Part shown: in pieces, positions 36,587-44,652 of the stretch
Position numbering within the stretch: position 1 is the first letter of the stretch
Layout of the letters: every line of letters begins with the position of its first letter
From: Synechococcus sp. CBW1107
GTDB taxonomy: Bacteria; Cyanobacteriota; Cyanobacteriia; PCC-6307; Cyanobiaceae
Direction: 5' to 3'
NCBI RefSeq assembly: GCF_015841355.1
Contig: NZ_CP064908.1
Coordinates: 2,418,001 to 2,482,000, forward strand
DNA length: 64,000 nucleotides
Notes under the pieces: generated by a model
The model's input: only the letters and a program-made list of their open reading frames with translations
What the model was told of the DNA's origin: nothing
Databases searched by the model: none
Position numbers and translations under genes: made by a program

Positions 36587-37124
36587 GGGGGTGTTGCTGA
36601 AGGGCGTCCCGGACAGGCTTGATCAATGGAGCTGCAGCTGGTTGCGGTGGTCGATGCCCTATGGACAGGAGCTGTGGAGACATGGATCAACAACATGTAA
36701 CTTAGCCGCGACCATCAACGGATCGGCCTGGAGACCCTCATGTTTATCCGTGTGTCTGATGTCCTGCTGATTGTTGCTATCGACGGATCCTGATCATCTC
36801 TGTGAGTTTCGGATCTTCGTGGGGGGCGTCTTCAGGACCTCCGCCAACGGGCATATCGCGTGTGGTTGAGCTGCTGCTCCAACCATCAGCGTTGAGTCCT
36901 CGTGAATGGCGCGCTGTTTGTCCATGCTCTCCCCGTCGTCGCTGAAGCCGAGCGGTTTCCTGCCCATCACTCCCCCATCCTGGGAATGGAGCATGCGATT
37001 CATGCTGAGAGTCCTGCACCGCGAAACGGCTCGATGGACCAGGGTCACCTCAGCAATGACATGGAGCGGACAACAACCGCCCATGACTGAGCCCGCTGAC
37101 GGGGGTGGTCGTTTGAAAAGTCAA
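36587..37124. other. 538-base stretch without a supported gene
   Basis: Several short open frames overlap here on both strands (for example 36794-37084 minus) but none has recognisable domains, and their products look random. A 10-base direct repeat, TCAATGGAGC, occurs at 36623-36632 and again at 37121-37130, the second copy running into the 3' end of tRNA-Ala. Otherwise I see nothing. Confidence 0.5.
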
Positions 37125-37197
37125 TGGAGCCAAGCGGACTCGAACCGCTGACCCCCTGCATGCCATGCAGGTGCTCTACCAGCTGAGCTATGGCCCC
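37125..37197 (-). tRNA. trnA-GGC: tRNA-Ala (anticodon GGC)
   Basis: On the minus strand the 73-base gene folds as a full cloverleaf: acceptor GGGGCCA paired with TGGCTCC, D-arm AGCTCAGCTGGTAGAGC, anticodon arm CCTGC-ATGGCAT-GCAGG with anticodon GGC, T-arm GGTTCGAGTCC. The G3:U70 wobble pair, the alanine identity element, is present. CCA is not encoded. The 3' end faces the AT-richer 34.3-37.1 kb patch. Confidence 0.97.
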
Positions 37198-37215
37198 ATA
37201 GGTTGGCCAGGCAAA

Positions 37216-37251
37216 CCGAGCGCTGGTCGCTCGGCTGGGCCCTGAGGGCCC
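37216..37251 (-). terminator. Tandem hairpins after lexA
   Basis: Two inverted repeats lie between the lexA stop and tRNA-Ala: GGGCCC-TGA-GGGCCC (37237-37251) and CCGAGCG-CTGGT-CGCTCGG (37216-37234). Read on the minus strand the second is followed by TTTG only, so the U-tract is weak. The first hairpin has TTGCTTT on its plus-strand side. Probably a transcription end for lexA. Confidence 0.4.
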
Positions 37252-37326
37252 TTGCTTTGGCGCCAGAAGAGCTTACATCGCAGCGGTTCACCCTTACCCC
37301 ACGTCCCTGTCGGTCCGAGGCTGCGC

Positions 37327-37965
37327 TCAGACCTGGCGCCAGACCGCCACCATGCGGCCCTGGACGGTGACCTGTTCGGCATCCAGTTCAATCGGGGCGT
37401 AGGCGGGATTGGCGGCTTCCAGACGCACTGTTCCTCCCTTGCAGCTGAAGTGCTTCAAGGTGGTGCCACTGCCGGCCACGTGGACCGCCACGATCGTGCC
37501 AGGCCTGAGACGGGCAGGATCGCTCACGGGCTCCATCAGCACGATGTCCCCGTCGTCGATGTGGGCGTCCACCATGCTGTCCCCGTTCACGGTGAGGGCG
37601 AACAGGCCCCGAGTGTCCAGCAGCGGCGCGAGATCGAGGCGCTCGCGCACGTCGTCGAAGGATTCGATCAGGCCGCCGGCAGCCACCGAGCCCAGCACCG
37701 GAATTCCGCCGGCGCCGGTGGGCCCCAGCAGCTGCAGGGTGCGCGCCTGGCCTTCCTGCCACGTGATCCAGCCCTTCTGCTGCAGGTGCCTCAGACGGCT
37801 CTGAATCGGCGCTGGGGAGCGCAGCCCCATCGCCTCCATCATCTGGCGGATCGAGGGACTGTGGCGGTGTTGCTGGATGTACTGCGCCAGCCAGTCATAG
37901 AGCTGCTGCTGAGCGCTGGTGAGCTCCTGACCGCTGGGTGCGGTTGGCCTGGAGGAAACGATCAC
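37327..37965 (-). CDS. lexA: LexA family repressor
   Basis: A 212-residue protein with a winged helix N-terminus (SIRQMMEAMGLRSPAPIQSR recognition part) and an S24 peptidase C-terminus. All self-cleavage residues are present: scissile Ala96-Gly97 in SVAAGG, catalytic Ser130 in NGDSM and Lys171 in TTLKHF. It should therefore respond to RecA by autocleavage, unlike cyanobacterial LexA proteins that lack these residues. Start is GTG 37965; the frame is open to 38103 but upstream residues are not LexA-like and overlap argF. Confidence 0.93.
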   Translation of the reverse strand: MIVSSRPTAPSGQELTSAQQQLYDWLAQYIQQHRHSPSIRQMMEAMGLRSPAPIQSRLRHLQQKGWITWQEGQARTLQLLGPTGAGGIPVLGSVAAGGLIESFDDVRERLDLAPLLDTRGLFALTVNGDSMVDAHIDDGDIVLMEPVSDPARLRPGTIVAVHVAGSGTTLKHFSCKGGTVRLEAANPAYAPIELDAEQVTVQGRMVAVWRQV

Positions 37966-38044
37966 CGGCAGTACGCATGAACCATGACCCCAGTGTTCCC
38001 CCGGGCGCGCCGGTTGTCTACCCCCCAGGGCACGGGCCGACGCT

Positions 38045-39016
38045 TCAGAGGCAGGGTGTTTCGGGGTCGGCCAGCAGGGCCGCCAGCAGGGCCTGCTGCA
38101 CATGCAGACGGTTCTCCGCCTGATCGAACACCCGGCTGGCGCTGCCTTCGATCACACCGGCGCTGATTTCCTCGCCGCGGTGGGCCGGCAGACAGTGAAG
38201 AACGATCGCGCGGGGGTCGGCTTCCGCCAGCAAGGCCTCGTCGACGCAGAATCCCGCAAACGCCTGCAGGCGCAGCTGCTGCTCCTGCTCCTGACCCATC
38301 GAGGCCCAAACATCGGTGTAGAGCACCTCGGCTCCCCTCACCGCCGGTACCGGTTCATGCAGCACCGAGACCGTGGCCGTGCGGCCCGCCAGGGCCTGGG
38401 CCCGGGCCAGCACGGCGGGATCGGGCCCAAAGCCTTCGGGACAGGCCACGCGCACGTTGATTCCGAGCAGGGCGCCGCAGAGCATCAGCGAGTGGGCCAT
38501 GTTGTTGCCATCCCCCACGTAGGCCAGGGTGAGGCCGGAGAGGGAACCGAAGCTTTCGCGGATGGTGAGCACATCCGCCAGGGCCTGGCAGGGGTGCTCC
38601 AGATCGGTGAGGGCATTGATCACTGGAACCGAGGCCCAGTGGGCGTACTCGACCAGTTCCTGTTGCTCGAAGGTGCGGATCGCCAGGGCATCCACGTAAC
38701 GGCTCAGAACCCGTGCGGTGTCGGCCACAGGTTCACCGCGTCCCACCTGGGTCACGGCGGGGTTGAGGTCGAGCACCTGGCCTCCGAGGCGGCCCATGGC
38801 CACGGAAAAGCTCACGCGGGTGCGGGTGGACGCTTTCGTGAAGATCAGGCCGAGCGCCTTGCCGCAGAGGTCGAGGCGCAGGGTGCCACGTTTGAAGTCT
38901 GCCGCCAGCTGCAGCAGCGCCAGGGTCTGCTCTGCATTCAGATCCGCTGAAGACAGCAGATCCCGGCCACGCAGGCAAGCGAGACCGGGATAGTGCTGAC
39001 TGAAGTGCGGTCCCAT
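38045..39016 (-). CDS. argF: Ornithine carbamoyltransferase
   Basis: Makes citrulline from ornithine and carbamoyl phosphate in arginine synthesis. The 323-residue protein has the carbamoyl phosphate loop STRTRVSF, the motif HPCQALAD and the ornithine-binding HCLPAHRGEE. Length fits the anabolic enzyme. It lies 57 bases downstream of ftsH and 79 bases upstream of lexA on the same strand, but no functional link among the three is evident. Confidence 0.97.
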   Translation of the reverse strand: MGPHFSQHYPGLACLRGRDLLSSADLNAEQTLALLQLAADFKRGTLRLDLCGKALGLIFTKASTRTRVSFSVAMGRLGGQVLDLNPAVTQVGRGEPVADTARVLSRYVDALAIRTFEQQELVEYAHWASVPVINALTDLEHPCQALADVLTIRESFGSLSGLTLAYVGDGNNMAHSLMLCGALLGINVRVACPEGFGPDPAVLARAQALAGRTATVSVLHEPVPAVRGAEVLYTDVWASMGQEQEQQLRLQAFAGFCVDEALLAEADPRAIVLHCLPAHRGEEISAGVIEGSASRVFDQAENRLHVQQALLAALLADPETPCL

Positions 39017-39073
39017 GACCCCATTTCAAAGAACCCTTATCGGGGAGAACGTACCCCCGCGTCAAGGGGCGGA

Positions 39074-40954
39074 TCAGACAGGAGCCAGCACGGCTTCGCT
39101 GGGCAGGGTGCTGGAGGCCAGCAGCTCCTTGAGCTCATCCCCCTCGATCACCTCCTTGTCGAGGATCTTGCCGGCGATGTCCTCGAGAAGGCCACGGTTG
39201 CCGTGCAGGATGGCCAGGGCCCTGTCGTGGGCCCGGTCCACCAGGGCCCGCACCTCCTTGTCGATGGCCTGGGCGGTGGCGTCGCTCACTACCCGGCGGG
39301 GGTTGCTGGGTCCGCCGAGGAAACGGCTGCCTCCCTGCTTGTCGTAGGCCAGCGGGCCAAGGGTGTCGCTCATGCCATAGGTCCCCACCATCTGCTCGGC
39401 GATGTCGGTGGCCCGCTGCAGGTCGTTGGCGGCGCCCGTGGTCACCTCGCCGAAGACGATCTCTTCAGCGGAGCGGCCGCCCAGCAAGGTGGCGATCTGG
39501 CCTTCGAGGTCCTCCTTGGAGTTCAGGAAACGCTCTTCGGTGGGGAGTTGCAGCGTGTAGCCCAGGGCCGCCATGCCGCGCGGCACGATCGAGATCTTGG
39601 CCACCTTGCTGCCGCCGGGCATGAGATGCCCCACGATCGCGTGTCCCACTTCGTGGTAGGCCACCACCTTCTTCTCATCGGGCTGGAGCACGCGGCTCTT
39701 CTTCTCGAGGCCCGCCACCACCCGTTCGATGGCTTCGTTGAGGTCGCCCTGCTCCACCGTGGTGCGGTAGGCGCGGGCGGCGAGCAGCGCAGCCTCGTTG
39801 ACCAGGTTGGCCAGGTCGGCTCCGGCGAAGCCGCTGGTGGCCTGGGCGATCTTGTCGAGATCGACGCCATCGGCGAGTTTCACCTTGTTGGCATAGATGT
39901 CGAGGATCTTCTTGCGGCCGGAGAGGTCGGGACGATCCACCAGCACCTGTCGGTCGAAACGGCCGGGCCTGAGCAGGGCGGCATCGAGGGTTTCGGGCTG
40001 GTTGGTGGCGGCCAGCACGATCACCGGCTTGTCCTGAGCGTTGAAGCCGTCCATCTCGGTGAGCAGTTGGTTGAGGGTCTGCTCCCGTTCGTCGTTGCCG
40101 CCCACCACACCCATCGAACCGGAGCGGCTCTTGCCGATGGCATCGAGTTCGTCGATGAAGATGATGCAGGGTGCCTTCTTCTTGGCCTCCTCGAACAGAT
40201 CACGCACCCTGGCCGCACCAGCACCCACGAACAGCTCCACGAACTCGGAGCCGGAGATGATGAAGAAGGGCACACCGGCCTCGCCGGCCACCGCCTTGGA
40301 GAGCAGGGTCTTGCCTGTTCCCGGTGGGCCCACCAGGAGCACACCCTTGGGGATGCGGGCGCCGATGGCGGCATAGCGCTCGGGATTCTTGAGGAAATCG
40401 ACGATCTCGTTCAGCTCAGTCTTCGCCTCATCCACGCCGGCCACATCGGCGAAGGTGACGCGGGATTCCTCATCGGGCACATACACCTTGGCCTTGGATT
40501 TGGTGAAGCTCAGGGCTCCCTGAGCTCCGCCTCCCATCTGACGGCGGGCGAAGAACTGCAGCACCAGGATGAAAATCAAGGGCGGCACCACCCAGCTCAG
40601 AAGCGTGGTGAAGAAGTTGGGCCGTTTCGGAGGGGCGGCCGCGAACTCGACACCCTTCTGCTCCAGGCGCTGGGGCAGGTCCATGTCGAAGATCGGGGTG
40701 GTGGCGAGCACCGAGGGGGCGCCTTCTTCGGCATCAGTGATCTCGTAGCGGATCTGATCCTGGGTGATGTAAGCCCGTTTGACATGGCCGTCGTTCACCT
40801 GATCGATGAACAGGGAATAGGGCACCCGGGGCACCTGGGCTCCCGTGTTCGGCAGGAAGTTACTGAAGAGCAGCAGGACCCCGAAGCCGATCAGCACCAG
40901 GTTGATGATTCCGAAGCGCCTGTTCGGGCGGTTGTCGTCCTGGCGTAGAGCCAT
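39074..40954 (-). CDS. ftsH: ATP-dependent zinc metalloprotease FtsH
   Basis: Membrane AAA+ protease; cyanobacterial members degrade damaged D1 in photosystem II repair. The 626-residue protein has two N-terminal membrane helices ([18 protein letters not shown] and [20 protein letters not shown]), Walker A GPPGTGKT, Walker [13 protein letters not shown], the second-region-of-homology arginines (RPGRFDR) and the zinc site HEVGH. Which of the usual four cyanobacterial paralogues it is cannot be told from motifs alone. Confidence 0.97.
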   Translation of the reverse strand: MALRQDDNRPNRRFGIINLVLIGFGVLLLFSNFLPNTGAQVPRVPYSLFIDQVNDGHVKRAYITQDQIRYEITDAEEGAPSVLATTPIFDMDLPQRLEQKGVEFAAAPPKRPNFFTTLLSWVVPPLIFILVLQFFARRQMGGGAQGALSFTKSKAKVYVPDEESRVTFADVAGVDEAKTELNEIVDFLKNPERYAAIGARIPKGVLLVGPPGTGKTLLSKAVAGEAGVPFFIISGSEFVELFVGAGAARVRDLFEEAKKKAPCIIFIDELDAIGKSRSGSMGVVGGNDEREQTLNQLLTEMDGFNAQDKPVIVLAATNQPETLDAALLRPGRFDRQVLVDRPDLSGRKKILDIYANKVKLADGVDLDKIAQATSGFAGADLANLVNEAALLAARAYRTTVEQGDLNEAIERVVAGLEKKSRVLQPDEKKVVAYHEVGHAIVGHLMPGGSKVAKISIVPRGMAALGYTLQLPTEERFLNSKEDLEGQIATLLGGRSAEEIVFGEVTTGAANDLQRATDIAEQMVGTYGMSDTLGPLAYDKQGGSRFLGGPSNPRRVVSDATAQAIDKEVRALVDRAHDRALAILHGNRGLLEDIAGKILDKEVIEGDELKELLASSTLPSEAVLAPV

Positions 40955-41077
40955 GGTGGCGGGCGCGGCAATGGAGCCAAACTAGGCGGAGCGCATCTGA
41001 CGGTGACCCGCGCCGCGTGGGTGAGAACCGAACGTCACCTCAGCCCTAGCCTGCGCTTCTCCCCACTCCTGGTCGCC

Positions 41078-41710
41078 ATGTGTGGTCGGTTCTGCCTCAC
41101 CACCGACCTGGATCGGCTCCTGCCCCGACTGGGCGGCCGCCTGCCGGCCGAGCTGGAGCGGCACTACGCACCCCGTCCCCTGATCCAGCCAGGCCAGCCG
41201 GTACTGGCACTGTGCCAGGAGCACGGGCTGATCGCCAGTGCCCTGATGCTCTGGGGCCTGCTGCCGGAGTGGGCCAAGGATCCTCTCAATGCGCCGAGGC
41301 CCTTCAATGCGCGAAGTGAAACCGTGGCCGAGAAGGCCTCCTTCCGTGGCGCCTGGCGGCACCGCCGCTGCCTGCTGCCGGCCGATGGCTTCCTGGAGAA
41401 GGGCTGGCTGATCCGCCGGCTCGACCGGCAACCCTTCTGGCTGGCGGGGATCTGGGACCGCTGGATCGGTCCCGACGGCAGCGAACTGGAGAGCTGCTGT
41501 GTGCTCACCACCAGCCCCAACGCCCTGGTGAAACCCCTCCACCAGCGCATGCCCGTGCTTCTCCCCGATGGTCTCGAGCAGGCCTGGCTCGCTCCGGCCG
41601 ATGGGGCCGGCCTGCGGGCTCTCGAGCCCCTGCTCACAGGCTGGGATCCCAGCGGCTGGGAGGCCCTGCCGCCGCAGCGGTCCCGGGAGCAGCTCTCTCT
41701 CTTCGCCTGA
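41078..41710 (+). CDS. SRAP domain protein (HMCES/YedK family)
   Basis: Protects abasic sites in single-stranded DNA by forming a covalent thiazolidine link through Cys2. The 210-residue protein starts MCGRFCL so Cys2 is in place once Met is removed, and has the conserved FNARSET block and LLPADGFLEKG (catalytic Glu) followed by the C-terminal histidine segment KPLHQRMPVLL. ATG 41078 is fixed by the need for Cys at position 2. Monocistronic, divergent from ftsH. Confidence 0.94.
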   Translation: MCGRFCLTTDLDRLLPRLGGRLPAELERHYAPRPLIQPGQPVLALCQEHGLIASALMLWGLLPEWAKDPLNAPRPFNARSETVAEKASFRGAWRHRRCLLPADGFLEKGWLIRRLDRQPFWLAGIWDRWIGPDGSELESCCVLTTSPNALVKPLHQRMPVLLPDGLEQAWLAPADGAGLRALEPLLTGWDPSGWEALPPQRSREQLSLFA

Positions 41711-41794
41711 ACGGCTGGCTCGGCGTCGCCTTCGTCACAATGCAGGACAGGCCTCCCGACGGCCTCTCCGTCTTTCGAAGCTCCACTCACTCCC

Positions 41795-42580
41795 TTGCGC
41801 TTCCCCCATCGCGCCAGACTCACCAGCGAGGCACGCCAGAGGCGCCGTCACCGCTTCTATGCCCACCTGCTGCTGATCACCCTGCTGGTGATGGCCTGCC
41901 TGGCGCTGGCCAGGAATCTGCACAGCCTTGCCGGGATTGGCTACAGCCTGACCACCATGCTGCTGATGGTGGAACTGGAAGGCTCCATCCGCCATGGCGG
42001 CAAGGTCAATCGCCTGGATCTGCCCTACCGGCTGCTCGGTCTGCTCACCCTGCTGGCCCAGTGGTTCTGGTACTTCACGCCCTTGACGCACCGAGAAAGC
42101 GGCTGGCCTCTGCTCGTGCTCACCACTCTGTTCGTGGGCTGGAGCGTGCTGCGTCTGGTGGGGTTCCTGGCGGAGGAACAGAAGGTGAACGGGAGGGTGC
42201 TGATGGGGGCTGTCTCGGGTTACCTGCTGCTGGGCCTGACCGCAGGCCTGTTGTTCACGGGTCTGGAGACGATCCAGCCCGGAAGCTTCTCGAGCCTGCA
42301 CGACCCTGGGGGGTCGCTGTTCGCCACGGGTCCGATCAGCCAGGCCAGTCCCCAGGTGCAGCTGCTGGATTTTGCTCGGCTCAACTACTTCGCCTTTGTC
42401 TGCCTGAGCACCCTGGGCCTCGGTGATGTGCTGCCGACCTCGCCCCTCTCCCAGATGAGTGCCGTGGCTTTCAGCGTGATCGGCCCGATCTACATGGCCA
42501 TCGTGATGGGGTTGCTGATCGGGCGTTATGCGGCCGGCAAGGGGGCCCGGACGGATCATGATGAACCTCCTGGCCCCTGA
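41795..42580 (+). CDS. Two-pore-helix potassium-channel-like membrane protein
   Basis: A 261-residue protein with about five to six hydrophobic segments. Near residue 207 it has FVCLSTLGLGDVLPTSPLSQ, which is a pore-loop filter with LGLGD in the place of VGYGD, followed by a final helix (AVAFSVIGPIYMAIVMGLLIG). This is the ion-channel (Ion_trans_2) pattern. The Tyr-to-Leu change in the filter makes K+ selectivity uncertain. Start is TTG 41795. The next small ORF begins close to its stop. Confidence 0.8.
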   Translation: MRFPHRARLTSEARQRRRHRFYAHLLLITLLVMACLALARNLHSLAGIGYSLTTMLLMVELEGSIRHGGKVNRLDLPYRLLGLLTLLAQWFWYFTPLTHRESGWPLLVLTTLFVGWSVLRLVGFLAEEQKVNGRVLMGAVSGYLLLGLTAGLLFTGLETIQPGSFSSLHDPGGSLFATGPISQASPQVQLLDFARLNYFAFVCLSTLGLGDVLPTSPLSQMSAVAFSVIGPIYMAIVMGLLIGRYAAGKGARTDHDEPPGP

Positions 42581-42635
42581 ATCCGCCGGCGGGTCTCCGC
42601 CTGGGTTAGTACGGAAGTCAGTTGAATCCTCTTCC

Positions 42636-42881
42636 GTGGGCCTGCATCACCTGGACGCCTTCCTGCTCCATGCCCGCAGCTCGGCGTCGCTGCAGGAGCG
42701 CCTGCAGCAGCCCCTTGATCTGGAGGCCTTCCTGCAATTGGCCCGCCAGGAGGGTTTCCCCGTTGAGGAGGGCGACGTGCTTGCCGCCCAGCAGCGGGAG
42801 GAGGGCCAGCTGAGCGATGAGGAGCTGCAACAACGGGCCGGCATCGAAGCCCGGCGGCTACGCACGTTCATCCCCGGCTGA
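42636..42881 (+). CDS. Nif11-domain-like small protein
   Basis: An 81-residue protein with a Nif11-type pattern: LDAFLLHARSSASLQERLQQ, then LARQEGFPVEEGDVLAA and the closing LSDEELQQRAG. Nif11-like leaders are common in cyanobacterial peptide precursors, but here only 12 residues follow the AG (ending TFIPG) and contain no Cys, so it is probably not a lanthipeptide precursor. GTG 42636 starts the domain; an ATG at 42561 overlapping the channel gene would add 25 residues. Confidence 0.65.
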   Translation: MGLHHLDAFLLHARSSASLQERLQQPLDLEAFLQLARQEGFPVEEGDVLAAQQREEGQLSDEELQQRAGIEARRLRTFIPG

Positions 42882-42909
42882 GCCGTCAGCGCGGAGATCA
42901 GTCCGGCGA

Positions 42910-43194
42910 TCAGCGCAACCGCTCCTGCCCCTGGCCGAAGGGAGCACGGCTGGGCTGAGGCTGATCGCTCAACCAGGCCAGCACGGCGCTCAGTCCCAGC
43001 AGCACGGCCACGGGCAGCAGCCAGCTGCGGCGTTGCCCCCGGCGGTCACCTCCCAGCCGGCTCAGGCGGCGAAAGCCACCGGCGCTGGGGGTGACACCCG
43101 CACCCAGAGGCAGGCTGCAGCGGCCGCAGACCATCCGACCGGCGAGGCTGCGGTCGCGCCGGACTTCCCAGCTTCCGCAGCGGGGGCATGACAT
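42910..43194 (-). CDS. Zinc-ribbon, single-helix membrane protein
   Basis: A 94-residue protein. N-terminus has a four-cysteine zinc ribbon (CPRCGSWEVRRDRSLAGRMVC then GRC), followed by a basic stretch and one membrane helix (SWLLPVAVLLGLSAVLAWL). No enzymatic motif. It starts 8 bases after the rhomboid gene on the same strand, so the two are likely cotranscribed. Confidence 0.7.
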   Translation of the reverse strand: MSCPRCGSWEVRRDRSLAGRMVCGRCSLPLGAGVTPSAGGFRRLSRLGGDRRGQRRSWLLPVAVLLGLSAVLAWLSDQPQPSRAPFGQGQERLR

Positions 43195-43201
43195 CAGTGG
43201 G

Positions 43202-43807
43202 TCATCTCCTGGTCATTCCCGCCGGCTCCCGGTACACGGCCAGGGCGGCGAGCACCCCGCCGGCGAAGCCGCTGACATGGCCGATCCAGCTCACTCCTGC
43301 CGGAGTGAAGAAGGGCAGCAGGCCGGGCAGGAATCCGCCGTAGCTCACCAGGCTGAACAGGGAGAGCAGCAGGGGCAGCGGGCGCCGCTCCAGGAAGCCG
43401 ATCACGATCAGGTAGCCCACCAGAGCGAAGACCACTCCGGAGAGTCCATGGCTGCCGTTGCTGGAGAACAGCCAGACCGGGATCGCCATCACATACACCC
43501 CCACCCACACGGCCAGGTAGTCGTGCCAGCTCTTGAGCAGCACCAGCCAGGAGAGCGGCAGGAACCAGAGGCTGTTGCCGAGCAGGTGGCCCAGGTCGGC
43601 GTGGCTGAACGGGGCTGTGACCACCCCGAGGACTGAACCCCCCGGCAGCATCGGCAGATTCCAGGTCCCGGCAAAGAAAATCTGATCGATCAGCTCCTGA
43701 CCCCAGGCCACGGAGAGGATCAGCAGGGGAATCACGGCGGTGCCGCCGAGCCGGCTGAGGACGCGATCCAGGCCGCGGCGCTGCCGAACGGGTGAGGGGT
43801 TGGCCAT
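43202..43807 (-). CDS. Rhomboid family intramembrane protease
   Basis: A 201-residue membrane protein with about six helices. The catalytic serine motif is GLSGVVFALVGYL (G-x-S-G) and the catalytic His lies in WIGHVSGFAGGVLAAL. The HADLGHLLGNSLWF segment matches the conserved helix 2 pattern. It would cut transmembrane substrates in the inner membrane. Start among ATG 43807, 43816 and 43822; 43807 is used. Confidence 0.9.
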   Translation of the reverse strand: MANPSPVRQRRGLDRVLSRLGGTAVIPLLILSVAWGQELIDQIFFAGTWNLPMLPGGSVLGVVTAPFSHADLGHLLGNSLWFLPLSWLVLLKSWHDYLAVWVGVYVMAIPVWLFSSNGSHGLSGVVFALVGYLIVIGFLERRPLPLLLSLFSLVSYGGFLPGLLPFFTPAGVSWIGHVSGFAGGVLAALAVYREPAGMTRR

Positions 43808-43837
43808 GCTGACCATTGTCATGGCCAGGGCCTGCGA

Positions 43838-44335
43838 ATGGGGATCAGCGAGCCGTCCAGCGACCGCCAGCCGGAGCGGGTCCGTGACTTTCCGCGACCC
43901 CCGGCGCTGGTCCCATCGAAGGCCTGGATTCAGGTGCGGGCCCTGGGGGAGCTGCTGGCGGACACTCGTCGCTCCCTGATGGTTCTCGAAACCTTCCATC
44001 CGCCCACCCCCTACCTGCCTCCGGAGGATCTGCGCCTGGATCTGCTGCAGCCCGCCGCGGGGCGCAGCTTCTGTGAATGGAAGGGCCTGGCTCGCTACTA
44101 CGACGTAGTGGTGGGAGAGCGCCGCCTGGAGCGGGCTGTGTGGTCGTACCCACAACCCACGGCCGCTTTTGCCGCCATCGCCGGCTGGTTTGCGGTGTAC
44201 CCGGCTCTGATGGATGGTTGCTGGCTGGACGGGGAACTGGTGATCCCCCAGCCCGGCGGCTTCTACGGAGGCTGGATCACCTCCCAGGTGGAGGGCCCCT
44301 TCAAAGGGGACCCTGACCATCCCGAGTTGATCTGA
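43838..44335 (+). CDS. DUF427 family protein
   Basis: A 165-residue protein of the DUF427 family: FETFHPPTPYLPPEDL-like VLETFHPPTPYLPPEDLRLD, then FCEWKGLARYYDVVVG, the most conserved block of the family, and AVWSYPQPTAAFAAIAGWFA. The function is unknown to me. It is divergent from the rhomboid gene (30 bases between). A second, shorter DUF427 gene lies at 48160-48438. Confidence 0.88.
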   Translation: MGISEPSSDRQPERVRDFPRPPALVPSKAWIQVRALGELLADTRRSLMVLETFHPPTPYLPPEDLRLDLLQPAAGRSFCEWKGLARYYDVVVGERRLERAVWSYPQPTAAFAAIAGWFAVYPALMDGCWLDGELVIPQPGGFYGGWITSQVEGPFKGDPDHPELI

Positions 44336-44359
44336 GCCGGGCCGGGACCATCGTTGTGG

Positions 44360-44575
44360 TCAGGCCGCTGCCGCTGGCGGCACACGGCAGCCGATCTGGA
44401 TGCGTCCGGCGTCGAGCAGGCGGCCCAGCCTGAGGGCTGCGGCCTCCTCCTGACGATTGAAGGCCGTCTGCTGGGCGGCGACCCAATTGATCTCCTCCTC
44501 CGTGATCACGCCGGTGCTGAGGCTTTCGAGGAACAGTTCACCCATGCCCATGAGGGGTCCAGCGACGTCGTTCAA
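44360..44575 (-). CDS. Small hypothetical protein
   Basis: A 71-residue acidic protein with MGMGELFLESLSTGVITEEE and an Ala/Leu-rich helix (EEAAALRLGRLLDAGRIQIG). Coding bias looks real and its look is that of small conserved cyanobacterial proteins, but I do not recognise it. ATG 44575; it converges on the DUF427 gene and is 77 bases downstream of the desaturase stop. Confidence 0.6.
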   Translation of the reverse strand: MNDVAGPLMGMGELFLESLSTGVITEEEINWVAAQQTAFNRQEEAAALRLGRLLDAGRIQIGCRVPPAAAA

Positions 44576-44652
44576 TCGAAACTATGTCCGGTGTCGGGTT
44601 CGGTCCAGGGATGCCACAGCTTTTTTAAGAGCTGCTCCCGGAGTTCAGCCGC

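Noticed and set aside
36794-37084. 96-residue open frame on minus in the gene-free gap
   Set aside because: No domain, overlaps several equally open frames, atypical composition.
37966-37985. AGTAC-GCAT-GAAC upstream of lexA as a LexA box
   Set aside because: The second half-site does not fit GTAC-N4-GTWC and symmetry is poor; no second match seen in this region.
38993-40948. 651-residue open frame on plus, opposite ftsH
   Set aside because: Antisense shadow of a gene with clear AAA+/HEVGH motifs on the minus strand.
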